Source: Aminobacter ciceronei
Lineage (GTDB): Bacteria > Pseudomonadota > Alphaproteobacteria > Rhizobiales > Rhizobiaceae
Assembly: GCF_014138625.1 (NCBI RefSeq)
Contig: NZ_JACJHY010000001.1
Coordinates: 186,001-250,000 of the forward strand
Length of the DNA: 64,000 nucleotides
Reading direction: 5' to 3'
A program made the position numbers and the translations under genes. Below, piece by piece: positions 16,594 to 24,733 of the stretch. Under the pieces are notes generated by a model, which had not been told where the DNA came from, made no database searches, and saw only the letters and a list, made by a program, of their open reading frames with translations. Each line of letters starts with the position of its first letter. The stretch's first letter is position 1.

Positions 16594-16724
16594 TGCACAC
16601 CTCCCTCCGGTGCCACGGAGCACGGCATGAAGGCCGGGGCGGGCATCCGGGTCATCGCCCTAAAATGCATCCACGGAGAGGCAGTATCCTCCCCTGCCGG
16701 CCTTCCGGCAAGGTTTTGCGCGGA

Positions 16725-17618
16725 TCAACCCTGCTGCGTTGGCTGGCGCAGCCGGACTTCAGCCGGAGACGCGCCATAGACCGCCTGGAAGCGGCGGGCG
16801 AAATGCGACCTCGAAGCGTATCCGGCGGCATCGGCCGCATCGGTGATGTTGCCCTCGCCGCGCGCCAGCATCTCATGCGCCAGTTGCATCCTGGCCGACG
16901 CCTGGACGCCGCGCAACGAGGTGCCCGCTTCGACCAGCTTGCGCCGCAGCGTCGAGGCGCCGACACCGAGCTCTCGCCCGATCTCCTCGGCCGTCCAGCG
17001 CCTGGCCGGCGCGCGCGCCACCAGCCATGCTGCGCGCTCGGCCAGCGACTGCGCAAACAGCGGCTGTGCCACCGGCAACTTCCTGAGCAGGATCAGCACT
17101 TCGGCGAGGCGATGTTCGGCCAGCACCGCGGCATGATCGGACCCGCCGAGCGAGATGGCGGCATGGCCGAGCGCATCGACGAGTTCCTGAGACAGTGGCA
17201 CGCGCAGGTCGAAGCCGACGACTGGGCGGGCAGCGCCCGGCATTTCCTGCACCCATTTCGGCACCTGGGTGACCTCGAGCAGCAGCGACTCGTAGAGGCC
17301 GTTGGCTTCAGAGGGAATGTTGACCGCGTCGAACGGCGTACCCGCCGGCAGCACGAACACATCACCCGCCACGAAACGCTGGCCGGCGTCGCCGAGCCAG
17401 AACTCCTTTTCGCCGCTAAGCACGATGCCGATTCTCGGCATTTCCGAAACAACGCTCACCAGTCGCTCGCGCTCGATGCAGCAATAGCTGAACAGTTGGC
17501 GGGCGAATGTGTGCAGCCCCGGCCCGCGCGCCGTGCGGCTCGACATCTCCAGCGGCCGCAGGAGTTGCAGCAGGCGTCGCGACAATGTGCTTTGGGCGTC
17601 TTCGACTGGTTTGAGCAT
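16725..17618 (-). CDS. AraC family transcriptional regulator
   Basis: 297 residues. An N-terminal AraC-type cupin (GIVLSGEKEFWLGDAGQRFVAGDVFVLPAGTPFDAVNIPS, read in parts) and a C-terminal two-HTH domain: RRWTAEEIGRELGVGASTLRRKL and ITDAADAAGYASRSHFARRFQAVYGASPAEVR. Such cupin-type regulators sense small molecules. Divergent from the exported lactonase-like gene with ~150 bp between, so that gene is the obvious candidate target. Confidence 0.88.
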   Translation of the reverse strand: MLKPVEDAQSTLSRRLLQLLRPLEMSSRTARGPGLHTFARQLFSYCCIERERLVSVVSEMPRIGIVLSGEKEFWLGDAGQRFVAGDVFVLPAGTPFDAVNIPSEANGLYESLLLEVTQVPKWVQEMPGAARPVVGFDLRVPLSQELVDALGHAAISLGGSDHAAVLAEHRLAEVLILLRKLPVAQPLFAQSLAERAAWLVARAPARRWTAEEIGRELGVGASTLRRKLVEAGTSLRGVQASARMQLAHEMLARGEGNITDAADAAGYASRSHFARRFQAVYGASPAEVRLRQPTQQG

Positions 17619-17770
17619 ACCCCAACAGTAGCACCTGCAATGGCGCTGTCGACGTCACTTTGAGCGTTTCGGGTACATATCGCCGCCATTCCGGGCACGC
17701 TCGCCCTGCGCCAGCAGGCCATTTTGCGCGGCGTCGGCAATCGCCGCAGCCGCATTCAAGGAGATCCCAA

Positions 17771-18601
17771 GTGAAAACTGCACAATTTCTGCTGGCCGCC
17801 ATGCTGGCCCTGCCGGCCATGGACACCGCTCAGGCCGCCGAGATCGAACTCTGGCGCCTCGATTGTGGATCGATCAAGATCAGCGATCTCTCCGCCTTCT
17901 CCGACACGTTGCGCTATCAGGGCGAACAACGCACGCTGACCGACAGCTGCTACCTGATCCGCCACGACGCATCCTACATGCTGTGGGACACCGGCCTGCC
18001 GGCCGCACTGCTCGGCGCATCGCAGGAGGGCAACGGCATGAAGCCGAGCCTGTCAAAGACGATCAAGGACCAGTTGTCCGAGATCGGCGTGGCGCCTGAC
18101 AAGATCGAAACCGTCGGCATCAGCCACAACCATTTCGACCATGTCGGCCAGGCCACCGACTTCCCGCAGGCCAGGTTGCTGATCGGCAAGGCCGACCTCG
18201 ACGGCTTTCGCGCCGAACCGCCGGCCTTCGCCGTCGACCCGTCGCTGGTCAAGCCATGGCTCGACGGCAAGGCGCCGGTCAATACAGTCGAAGGCGACAA
18301 GGATGTGTTCGGCGACGGCTCTGTCGTCATGCTGTCGACGCCCGGCCACACCCATGGAAGCTACTCGCTGCTTGTCCGGCTCGCCGGCAAGGGAGCCGTG
18401 CTGTTGAGCGGCGACACCGTACATTTCGAGGAGCAGTTCACGAACAACGGCGTGCCGCCCTTCAACGTCGACAGGGCACAGTCGCTGGCCTCGATGGGCA
18501 GGCTTCAGGACATGGCGAAGGCGCTTGATGCGACGCTCGTCGTCCAGCATGATGCCAACGACATCGCCAAGCTGCCCGCATTCCCGGCGAGCGCGAAGTA
18601 A
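17771..18601 (+). CDS. Exported metallo-beta-lactamase-fold hydrolase (AHL lactonase-like)
   Basis: 276 residues from a GTG with AAGGAGA upstream. A signal peptide (VKTAQFLLAAMLALPAMDTAQA) marks export to the periplasm. The metal motif is SHNHFDHVG (~residues 117-125; H-x-H-x-D-H), followed by STPGHTHGS, LLSGDTVH and VVQHDAND, giving a complete two-metal site. Overall layout (acidic W-R-LDCG start, YLIRH, LWDTGLPAALLG) resembles the N-acyl homoserine lactonase family (AttM/AiiB), though those are usually cytoplasmic. Substrate not proven; quorum quenching is a possibility. Divergent AraC regulator probably controls it. Confidence 0.8.
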   Translation: MKTAQFLLAAMLALPAMDTAQAAEIELWRLDCGSIKISDLSAFSDTLRYQGEQRTLTDSCYLIRHDASYMLWDTGLPAALLGASQEGNGMKPSLSKTIKDQLSEIGVAPDKIETVGISHNHFDHVGQATDFPQARLLIGKADLDGFRAEPPAFAVDPSLVKPWLDGKAPVNTVEGDKDVFGDGSVVMLSTPGHTHGSYSLLVRLAGKGAVLLSGDTVHFEEQFTNNGVPPFNVDRAQSLASMGRLQDMAKALDATLVVQHDANDIAKLPAFPASAK

Positions 18602-18625
18602 GCGGAAATTCCGGGGCGGCGCTGA

Positions 18626-19096
18626 TCAGGCGGCGGCCACGCCGAACTGCTTTTCCATGAACACGCTGAGCGGGTCCTCGCGGTAGTCGCCGAAGGGCCC
18701 GCGACGGACAAAGCCCTGGCGCTCATAGAGCGCCAGGGCTTCATGATTGTCGATGCCGGTTTCCAGGCGCAACAACGACTGGCCTGCCTCGATCACCCGC
18801 GCCTCGAGGTCTGCGAGAACGGCCTTGGAAATGCCCTTGCCCCTGGCTTCAGGTACCACCCACATGCGCTTGAGCTCGGCAAAATCGTCCGACAGCGCGA
18901 CGGCCCCGGTGGCGAGTGCCGTGCCCTGCCCGTCGCGGGCAACGACGAAGCGCACATTGGGCGCCCGCAACGCCTCCAGCGGCAGGAAGTGGTTGCTTTC
19001 GGCAGGATAGAGCGAAGCGCCATAGGCGTCGCCCGCCTCCAAAAGCGCGATCACGTCAGGCTTGGCTGGATCTTCCAGGGCAATCTGGAACTGCAT
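18626..19096 (-). CDS. GNAT family N-acetyltransferase
   Basis: 156 residues. The acetyl-CoA motif A is MWVVPEARGKGISKAVLADLEARVIEAG (key residues R-G-K-G), followed by LRLETGIDNHEALALYERQGFVRRGPFGDY, the standard motif B. Substrate unknown. Converges on the lactonase-like gene with 24 bp between. Confidence 0.88.
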   Translation of the reverse strand: MQFQIALEDPAKPDVIALLEAGDAYGASLYPAESNHFLPLEALRAPNVRFVVARDGQGTALATGAVALSDDFAELKRMWVVPEARGKGISKAVLADLEARVIEAGQSLLRLETGIDNHEALALYERQGFVRRGPFGDYREDPLSVFMEKQFGVAAA

Positions 19097-19180
19097 TTCG
19101 TCAGGCTCGGCTCACAATGGCATCGAACCCGACTAAAGCGCAGCCACGACGGCCGGGCAACCCGGCCGACAGGACCACTT

Positions 19181-19792
19181 TCAGCGTTCCGTCAGGGCCA
19201 GCTTGGCGCCGAGCATGACAAAGGCGGCGGCGAACGTCCGCCGCATCCAGGTCAGGACGCGCGGGCTACCCGTCACCTTGTCGCGCACGGCCGCTGCACA
19301 CAGGCCGTAGATGGCGAAGATGACGAAGGTCGCCAGCATGAATACACTGGACAGTTCGAGCATGCGTCCCAGCACGTTGGCTTCGTTGGGCGCAATGAAC
19401 TGCGGCAGGAAGGCAACGAAGAAGATCGACAGCTTCGGGTTCAACACGTTGATCAGGATGCCGTCGACCAGCACCTGCCATGCGCTGCGCGGATCGGCAT
19501 CGGCCTCGACCTTCAGCGCGCCCTGCTCACGCAGGCTTTGCCAGGCCATGTAGAGCAGATAGGCAACGCCGGCATATTTGACGACCTCGAACAACAGCGC
19601 GCTGGTGTGCAGCAGCGCGGCAAGGCCGGTCAGCGCGGCGATCAGATGCGGCACGATGCCGAGCGTGCAGGCGAATGCCGCAAGCATGCTCGCCTTGCCG
19701 CCGCGCGACAGCCCCGCCGCCAGTGTGTAGACGACGCCCGTGCCGGGCGATGCGACGATGATCAGTGTGGTCAGCAGGAATTCGATCGACAC
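19181..19792 (-). CDS. LysE family translocator (amino-acid exporter)
   Basis: 203 residues with six membrane helices. It begins at a GTG (19792) with GGGAGGA upstream. The N-terminus carries the family motif IVASPGTGVVYTLAAGLSRGGKASMLAAFACTLG, close to the GP-rich motif of RhtB/LysE proteins. Exports an amino acid or homoserine-lactone-like compound; substrate unknown. Stands alone, 84 nt before the GNAT gene on the same strand. Confidence 0.88.
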   Translation of the reverse strand: MSIEFLLTTLIIVASPGTGVVYTLAAGLSRGGKASMLAAFACTLGIVPHLIAALTGLAALLHTSALLFEVVKYAGVAYLLYMAWQSLREQGALKVEADADPRSAWQVLVDGILINVLNPKLSIFFVAFLPQFIAPNEANVLGRMLELSSVFMLATFVIFAIYGLCAAAVRDKVTGSPRVLTWMRRTFAAAFVMLGAKLALTER

Positions 19793-19983
19793 TGGTGTCC
19801 TCCCTCAAGGTGCGGCGACCATAAAGCAAGACCTTCACCGGCAAAAGCCACCCGAAAAGCTATGCCCGGCACCGTTGCATTCCGCAACGGTCAAAGCTAT
19901 CTAGGCCGCGCTGCGTTCCACGCATGCCGTAAGCGTCTCACGTCAAGCAACGCATTCAACCGGTCGCGACCGGGAGGAATGCC

Positions 19984-20019
19984 ATGACTTGCACTCTCGT
20001 GATCGACTGCTTCCAATGA
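19984..20019 (+). CDS. Possible 11-codon leader ORF coupled to DUF2798 gene
   Basis: ATG at 19984 has the best ribosome site of the region (GGGAGGA, 19972-19978) and encodes MTCTLVIDCFQ before a TGA that overlaps the ATG at 20016 (ATGA). The next gene lacks its own ribosome site, so translation may pass on by coupling. It could instead be the remnant of a longer gene. Confidence 0.35.
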   Translation: MTCTLVIDCFQ

Positions 20020-20297
20020 GTGATCCCATGAGCTTACGTTCCCATCCCCGCACATGCGGGAAGCTGCCCGCGCGTTATGCCGCCATCATCATGCCACTGG
20101 TGCTCTCGGTGCTGATGTCGTCTGTCGTCTCGGCCATCTCGACGCTGAAGAGCCTTGGGCCGACGCCGGCCTTCCTGTCGACCTGGCCCGCCGCCTGGGC
20201 TCTGTCCTGGCTGGTGGCGTTCCCGACGCTGCTTCTGGTCCTGCCGCTGGTCAGGCGCATCGTGGCACTTGTCGTCGCGGCACCTAAGGCAAGCTAG
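20016..20297 (+). CDS. DUF2798 family small membrane protein
   Basis: 93 residues from ATG 20016 (20028 is an alternative). Two membrane helices: YAAIIMPLVLSVLMSSVVSAIST and WALSWLVAFPTLLLVLPLVRRIV, with the motif TLKSLG and a Trp-Pro pair between them, typical of DUF2798. Function unknown. It overlaps a tiny upstream ORF by ATGA. Followed by a GC-rich inverted repeat. Confidence 0.8.
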   Translation: MSDPMSLRSHPRTCGKLPARYAAIIMPLVLSVLMSSVVSAISTLKSLGPTPAFLSTWPAAWALSWLVAFPTLLLVLPLVRRIVALVVAAPKAS

Positions 20298-20603
20298 AAG
20301 CGAAACGCGCCGGGCAGCATGAGCGGCTGCCCCGGCGCGCGGTCTGGCCCAATGGAAAGCCAATTTGCCGCAGCAGTCGGCAACGACCGCTGCGGTCCCG
20401 CGCGTGGTCGCCATCTGCCCCAGCGTCCGCAGCGGTTTCTAACAAACCAACCCGGCAACGGCCTAAATTAGCATCAACGCATTGAAACAAAAGGAAAAAC
20501 GTCGTCAACAGGCGACGCCCGTACAGTCGCCAATTTAATCTGGACTCTTCAATTCAGGTATTTTAGCTCACCGACGTTCAATCGGAAATTTGAAGTACCT
20601 GCC
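20298..20603. other. 306-bp intergenic region
   Basis: No gene seen. It has a strong GC-rich hairpin (20306-20339) near its start and an A/T-rich stretch (20470-20600) likely to hold the promoter of the autotransporter gene. A smaller hairpin, GTCGTC / GGCGAC type, lies around 20500-20520. Confidence 0.5.
20306..20339. terminator. GC-rich inverted repeat, possible terminator
   Basis: CGCGCCGGGCAGC (20306-20318) pairs with GCTGCCCCGGCGCG (20326-20339, one bulge). No T run follows on the plus strand, so termination is uncertain. Confidence 0.45.
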
Positions 20604-22772
20604 ATGACATTCCCAAGCCTGTTTGCAGTGGCGCTGGCCTCCGGCACCGCCCTTTCGACCTGCGCCTTTGCGCAAGCCCAGCAGCCGATCCTCGAACTCG
20701 AAGGCAACCTTGCCTATGGCGTCGGCAATGGCGGCATCGGTATCTTCATGCCGTTCCTGCTCGACAACGGCAATGGCGTCTTCTTCGACGCCAGCGGCCG
20801 CTTCGTGGAAGGTTCGGCACGGCAGGCCTCGTTCGGCATGGGCTACCGCTACCGTGTCGAAGGTGGCTGGCTGCTCGGCGGCTATGGCTATCTCGACGTC
20901 TTCAACAGCGAACACGGCAACAGCTTCAATCAGCTGTCATTCGGCGTCGAAGCGCTGGGCCCGGTCTACGAAGCGCGCGCCAACGCCTATCTCCCCCTCG
21001 GCGACGACAAGGTCGCAGCAAGCCTGAGCCACGCCTTCGTCTCCGGCAGCGAACTCAAGTTCCAGGCCGGCCGCGAATTCGCCCGCACCGGCGCCGACAC
21101 GGAAGTCGGCCTGCGCTTGCCCGTCTTCCCCGAAAGCATGAACACCGAGATGAAGGTTTTCGGCGGCGCCTACTGGTATGATGGCGCGCGCGGCCTCGAC
21201 GACACGCTTGGCGTCAAGGCGCGCACCGAGGTCAGCTTCTCCGGCCTGCCCGGTGTCTCCGGTTCGATGCTGGCGCTCGGCGCCTCGATTTCCTACGACA
21301 ATGAGGACCAGACCGAATTCGGCCTCACCGCGCGGCTGCGTGTGCCACTCGGCGGATCGAGCCGCACCGGCAAGGCCGCCTTCGATCCGATGTTCCAGCG
21401 CGTCGAACGTGCCGTTTTCATCCGCACGTATGCCGACAGCGATGGCGTGAACGAGGCCGCTGAGTTTGTCCACGGCGGTCAGGCCGTCGGCAAGGTCGTC
21501 CCGATCTCGCAGGCAACGGGTGATGCGGCAGCCATCAATGCAGCACTCAGCACCGCCGGCACCAACGCGCTTGTGCTGGCCAATGGCGGCATCACGCTCG
21601 GCCAGGCGCTGCAGCTCGGCGCCGGCCAGCACATGGTCGGCGGCGGCGGATCGATCGCCGTACGCGGCGCCAACAGTCGCATAGAGGCCGCGTTCCGCAA
21701 TGGCGGCGACGCAGCTAAGCTGACTGGCACCAACGCCGCCGCCAACGTCGTCAGCATGGCCTCGGGCAGCGAGATCGCCGGACTGACCATCACCGGCGGC
21801 CTCGCCGGCATCGCCAGCAGCGAAACCTCCAACATCTCGATCCGCGACGTCGACATCTCGAAGACCGCGGGCGACGGCATCCGCCTCGACAACGTCACCG
21901 GCGCCACGATATCAGGCGCCAACATCCACGACCTCTACATCTGCAACAGCAACACCAATTGCGAGTTCGCGGTCGGCCGGCCGAATCGCGCGCCGCACGC
22001 CGCGATCGCCGCGCTCGGCACCAGCGGGATGACCGTCCGCGATACGGTGATCGACAGCATCACCTATGGCATCTTCGCCGGCAGCCGCATCGACCAGAGC
22101 GACTGGCCGGAGGTGATCACCCACGCCGCCAGCGACATCGTCATCGACAACGTCAGGATCAGCAAGTCGCGCCGCGAAGGCATCCTGCTCGTCGCCGCCA
22201 ACGACGTGACGATGAACAAAGTCACCGTCGACAATTCCGAGCAGGGCCTGGATATGGACTTGGTGGTGCTCCAGGGCACCTCCAATGTCTCCATCACCGA
22301 CATGACGCTCAAGGGCGGCATCAACGGGCTGATGCTCGTCACCGCCTCGACCCTGCCTGAGAATGCGGTGACGACCAACGTCAATGTCCACGGCCTCACC
22401 ATCGACGGCACCCGCAACGCCGGCATCTTCCTCAACCCCGTCTCCGGCATCAGCTTCAAGGACGTCACCATCACCAATGCCGGCACCTATGGTGCCTACA
22501 TCTACGGCAGCGAGTGGGACTTCCTCGGCGGCCCGGTCAAGAACATCGACTTCGGCAACATGCGCGTCGAAGGCGCCAGCAAGGCAGGTCTCTATTTCTC
22601 AGGCCCTGCCGAGAACATCCGCGGCAATATCACCGTCGTCGACACGCCGCTCAACTGCCTCGCCGATCAGGGCGCCTGGTCGGGCACTTCGCTGATCCAG
22701 ACCGACGGCTCGGTGCTGAAGCTCAACGGCACGGCGATCGAAGCGAACAAGCTGAAGACCACCTGCAAGTGA
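20604..22772 (+). CDS. Inverse autotransporter: N-terminal beta-barrel with beta-helix passenger
   Basis: 722 residues. A signal peptide (to about residue 24, ...TCAFA) is followed by an inverse-autotransporter type barrel (about residues 30-265): GMGYRYRVEGGWLLGGYGYLD, SFGVEALGPVYEARANAYLPLG and QAGREFARTGADTEVGLRLP are the expected strands. After a linker the C-terminal ~430 residues are a right-handed parallel beta-helix with many short repeats of the type I-x-N-V-x-I/G-I-x-L (ISIRDVDISKTAGDGIRLDNV, DIVIDNVRISKSRREGILLV, NVHGLTIDGTRNAGIFLNP). Intimin/invasin relatives carry Ig-like domains there; this one has none. Probable surface adhesin or polysaccharide-binding protein. No LysM domain seen. 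Confidence 0.82.
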   Translation: MTFPSLFAVALASGTALSTCAFAQAQQPILELEGNLAYGVGNGGIGIFMPFLLDNGNGVFFDASGRFVEGSARQASFGMGYRYRVEGGWLLGGYGYLDVFNSEHGNSFNQLSFGVEALGPVYEARANAYLPLGDDKVAASLSHAFVSGSELKFQAGREFARTGADTEVGLRLPVFPESMNTEMKVFGGAYWYDGARGLDDTLGVKARTEVSFSGLPGVSGSMLALGASISYDNEDQTEFGLTARLRVPLGGSSRTGKAAFDPMFQRVERAVFIRTYADSDGVNEAAEFVHGGQAVGKVVPISQATGDAAAINAALSTAGTNALVLANGGITLGQALQLGAGQHMVGGGGSIAVRGANSRIEAAFRNGGDAAKLTGTNAAANVVSMASGSEIAGLTITGGLAGIASSETSNISIRDVDISKTAGDGIRLDNVTGATISGANIHDLYICNSNTNCEFAVGRPNRAPHAAIAALGTSGMTVRDTVIDSITYGIFAGSRIDQSDWPEVITHAASDIVIDNVRISKSRREGILLVAANDVTMNKVTVDNSEQGLDMDLVVLQGTSNVSITDMTLKGGINGLMLVTASTLPENAVTTNVNVHGLTIDGTRNAGIFLNPVSGISFKDVTITNAGTYGAYIYGSEWDFLGGPVKNIDFGNMRVEGASKAGLYFSGPAENIRGNITVVDTPLNCLADQGAWSGTSLIQTDGSVLKLNGTAIEANKLKTTCK

Positions 22773-22814
22773 CAAACGCGACCCGCGCGGCATCCGTCGC
22801 GTGGGTCCCTCCCG

Positions 22815-23426
22815 TCATACCCTCTGCCTGAGGCCGGCGACGAAGGTCGTCACCAGAAGCGTGATCTGCTCCGACACGTCCCCTCGTCTGCCCTCGATGG
22901 CATCGGTAGCGTAGCCGACCGTCACGATACCGTGGACGCTTGACCACAAGGCATGCGCGGCCGTTCCCCTCAGGCGCGGATCGGTAATCAGCCCGCTCTT
23001 TTCCAGGATGTCGGCAATCAGCAAGAAGCTGCTCGAAAGCCGTTCCTCATATGCCCTGGTTTCGTCCGAGGGCTCACCGGCAAGGCCAGTGGCCAGAAGT
23101 GACTGCCAGCTTCCCGGGTTCTCAACGACGAAACGCTGATAGACCCCGGCCAGTGCCAGAAGCAGCCGGACCGGATCGGTCACGCCCTGACGCTCCAGGT
23201 CGCCAAGCACCTGATTGCCGACGGTATCAAGTCGTTCGAGCAACCTCGTGTTGACCGCCCGCAAGATACCGGTCAGGTCCCCGAACAGATTGTAGATCGA
23301 GCCGACCGCGATCCCGGCCTCGCTGGCGATCGTGCGCGCTTGCAGCTTGGCAGCCCCCCCTTCGTTGAGCAGCCTTTCGGCGATGCCAAGCACCCGCTCC
23401 TTCGTCTCGTTGCGATCCAGCGCCAT
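22815..23426 (-). CDS. TetR/AcrR family regulator of the PspA-like operon
   Basis: 203 residues; the start at 23426 has AGGAA upstream and begins MALDRNETKERVLGIAERLL. HTH at about residues 25-55 (KLQARTIASEAGIAVGSIYNLFGD). C-terminal helical domain of TetR_C type. It is divergent from the PspA-like gene, and three copies of TGAACA-N-TGTTCA-like palindromes lie between, so it most likely represses itself and that operon. Confidence 0.88.
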   Translation of the reverse strand: MALDRNETKERVLGIAERLLNEGGAAKLQARTIASEAGIAVGSIYNLFGDLTGILRAVNTRLLERLDTVGNQVLGDLERQGVTDPVRLLLALAGVYQRFVVENPGSWQSLLATGLAGEPSDETRAYEERLSSSFLLIADILEKSGLITDPRLRGTAAHALWSSVHGIVTVGYATDAIEGRRGDVSEQITLLVTTFVAGLRQRV

Positions 23427-23488
23427 CTTGTTTCCTGCCAATGTTGAAGGCCCGCCATTGCCATCCAGATAGCACAACGCCGCCAAAA

Positions 23489-23558
23489 TGAACATCGTTC
23501 AAAATGCCTCTTGAACAATGTTCATTTTGTGGTAGCCTTCAAATATGAACAATGTTCA
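23489..23558. promoter_or_regulatory. Three TetR-type operators, TGAACAWYGTTCA
   Basis: 13-bp palindromes at 23489-23501 (TGAACATCGTTCA), 23512-23524 (TGAACAATGTTCA) and 23546-23558 (TGAACAATGTTCA). The last two are perfect repeats. Centre distances are 23 and 34 bp. They fill the divergent control region of the TetR and PspA-like genes. Confidence 0.8.
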
Positions 23559-23570
23559 AGGGAGGGAAGC

Positions 23571-24269
23571 ATGATAAGGAATGTCTTCAAGTCGTTGCTG
23601 GCGGTTGCGGGAGCCCAGGCTGAAACCGGCCTTGAAAACCGCTTTGCCATCGACCTGATCGAACAACACATCAGGAACGCACAATCCGGCCTGAGCGCCG
23701 CCAAGCAGACCCTGGCGACGATCGTCATCCGCCACCGCGGTGAACAGTCGGCGCTCTCGCGCCTTGCCCAGCGCCTCAGTGACCTCGAACAGCGGACCGC
23801 CAGCGCGCTTCATGCCGGCGCCAATGAACTGGCGCATGACGGCGCAACCGTCATCGCCGAACTGGAGAACGAACGCGCGGTTCGCCAGGCGACGCTGGCA
23901 GCGCTGGAGCAGCGGATCACCCGCATGCGGCTCTCGATCGAGAAGGCCCATGCCAAGATTGTCGACCTCAACCAGGGCCTGATCTCGGCCAAGGCGCTCG
24001 ACGCCGAGCATCGGGCCCAGCGCGGCCTCAACCGCTCGCTCGGCAGGTCCACCGGCTTCAAGGAGGCGGAGGCTCTCATCGCCCGCATCCACGACCGTAG
24101 CGATCCGCTGGAGGAAGCCTTCGTCATCGATGCCATCGACGACGAATTGAGCGGCGATGCGGTGCGCACAAGACTGGCGAATGCCGGCCACGGCCTGCCC
24201 GTCAGGGTCGACGCGACCCAGGTCCTTCAGCGTCTCGCAACCGCCACCGAAATCTCGTCACCCAACTGA
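23571..24269 (+). CDS. PspA/IM30 family membrane-stress protein
   Basis: 232 residues, highly helical. The N-terminus NVFKSLLAVAGAQAETGLENRFAIDLIEQHI matches the amphipathic start and first helix of PspA-like proteins, followed by a long coiled coil (residues ~45-150: SGLSAAKQTLATIVIRHRGEQ, LEQRITRMRLSIEKAHAKIVDLNQ). Such proteins (ESCRT-III superfamily) coat damaged inner membranes. The C-terminal third is less typical. A GGGAGGGAAGC ribosome site precedes the ATG. First gene of an operon with a YiaA/YiaB protein, under the divergent TetR. Confidence 0.8.
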   Translation: MIRNVFKSLLAVAGAQAETGLENRFAIDLIEQHIRNAQSGLSAAKQTLATIVIRHRGEQSALSRLAQRLSDLEQRTASALHAGANELAHDGATVIAELENERAVRQATLAALEQRITRMRLSIEKAHAKIVDLNQGLISAKALDAEHRAQRGLNRSLGRSTGFKEAEALIARIHDRSDPLEEAFVIDAIDDELSGDAVRTRLANAGHGLPVRVDATQVLQRLATATEISSPN

Positions 24270-24317
24270 TCCCTAGATCTCGCCACCCCGCAATGTCGTC
24301 ACTCAAGGAGGAAAATC

Positions 24318-24578
24318 ATGAGCCCGAACCAGACCTATATCCTGTTCAACGCCGCGTCCGTCGCCGTCGCCTACTTCATGCTCGCCCTGTCGCTGTGGCT
24401 GGCGCCGGTCGACCTCTCGACCAAGGGCTACTGGGGCATGGGCGTGCTTCTGCTCACCGGCGCCCTCGTCAATCTGGTCAAGTATCGTATGGACGATCGT
24501 CTCGCCGCCGAACTGACCGCCAAGATCGAAAAGGCCCGCAACGAAAAACTGCTCAGCGAGTATGTCGGCAAGGAGTAA
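24318..24578 (+). CDS. YiaA/YiaB family inner membrane protein
   Basis: 86 residues with two membrane helices (YILFNAASVAVAYFMLALSLWLA and GYWGMGVLLLTGALVNLVKYRMDD) and a charged C-terminal helix, the YiaAB two-helix layout. AAGGAGG lies upstream of the ATG. 48 nt after the PspA-like gene, so co-transcribed; the small membrane protein may be the membrane partner or anchor of the PspA-like coat. Confidence 0.85.
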   Translation: MSPNQTYILFNAASVAVAYFMLALSLWLAPVDLSTKGYWGMGVLLLTGALVNLVKYRMDDRLAAELTAKIEKARNEKLLSEYVGKE

Positions 24579-24587
24579 GCAAGTAGC

Positions 24588-24630
24588 CCGACCCGCGCGG
24601 TGAAGATCGCGCGGGTCGGAATCTTGATTC
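24588..24630 (+). terminator. Terminator-like hairpin after YiaA/B gene
   Basis: A perfect 12-bp stem CCGACCCGCGCG / CGCGCGGGTCGG (loop GTGAAGAT) followed by a modest T-rich tail (AATCTTGATTCTT). Confidence 0.6.
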
Positions 24631-24733
24631 TTCAAGGTACGGCCCACGGTTACACACCGCACAGGCCGCCCTTGCATTCTAGGCACTGCTTTCGGCTAAG
24701 GTGGGAACGCTTGCATCGGGGACGTGGAAAACA

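Noticed and set aside
16680-16720. Hairpin CCTGCCGG / CCGGCAAGG as a terminator for the AraC gene
   Set aside because: The T run follows on the plus strand, while the adjacent gene is on the minus strand, so it does not serve that gene; no plus-strand gene ends there.
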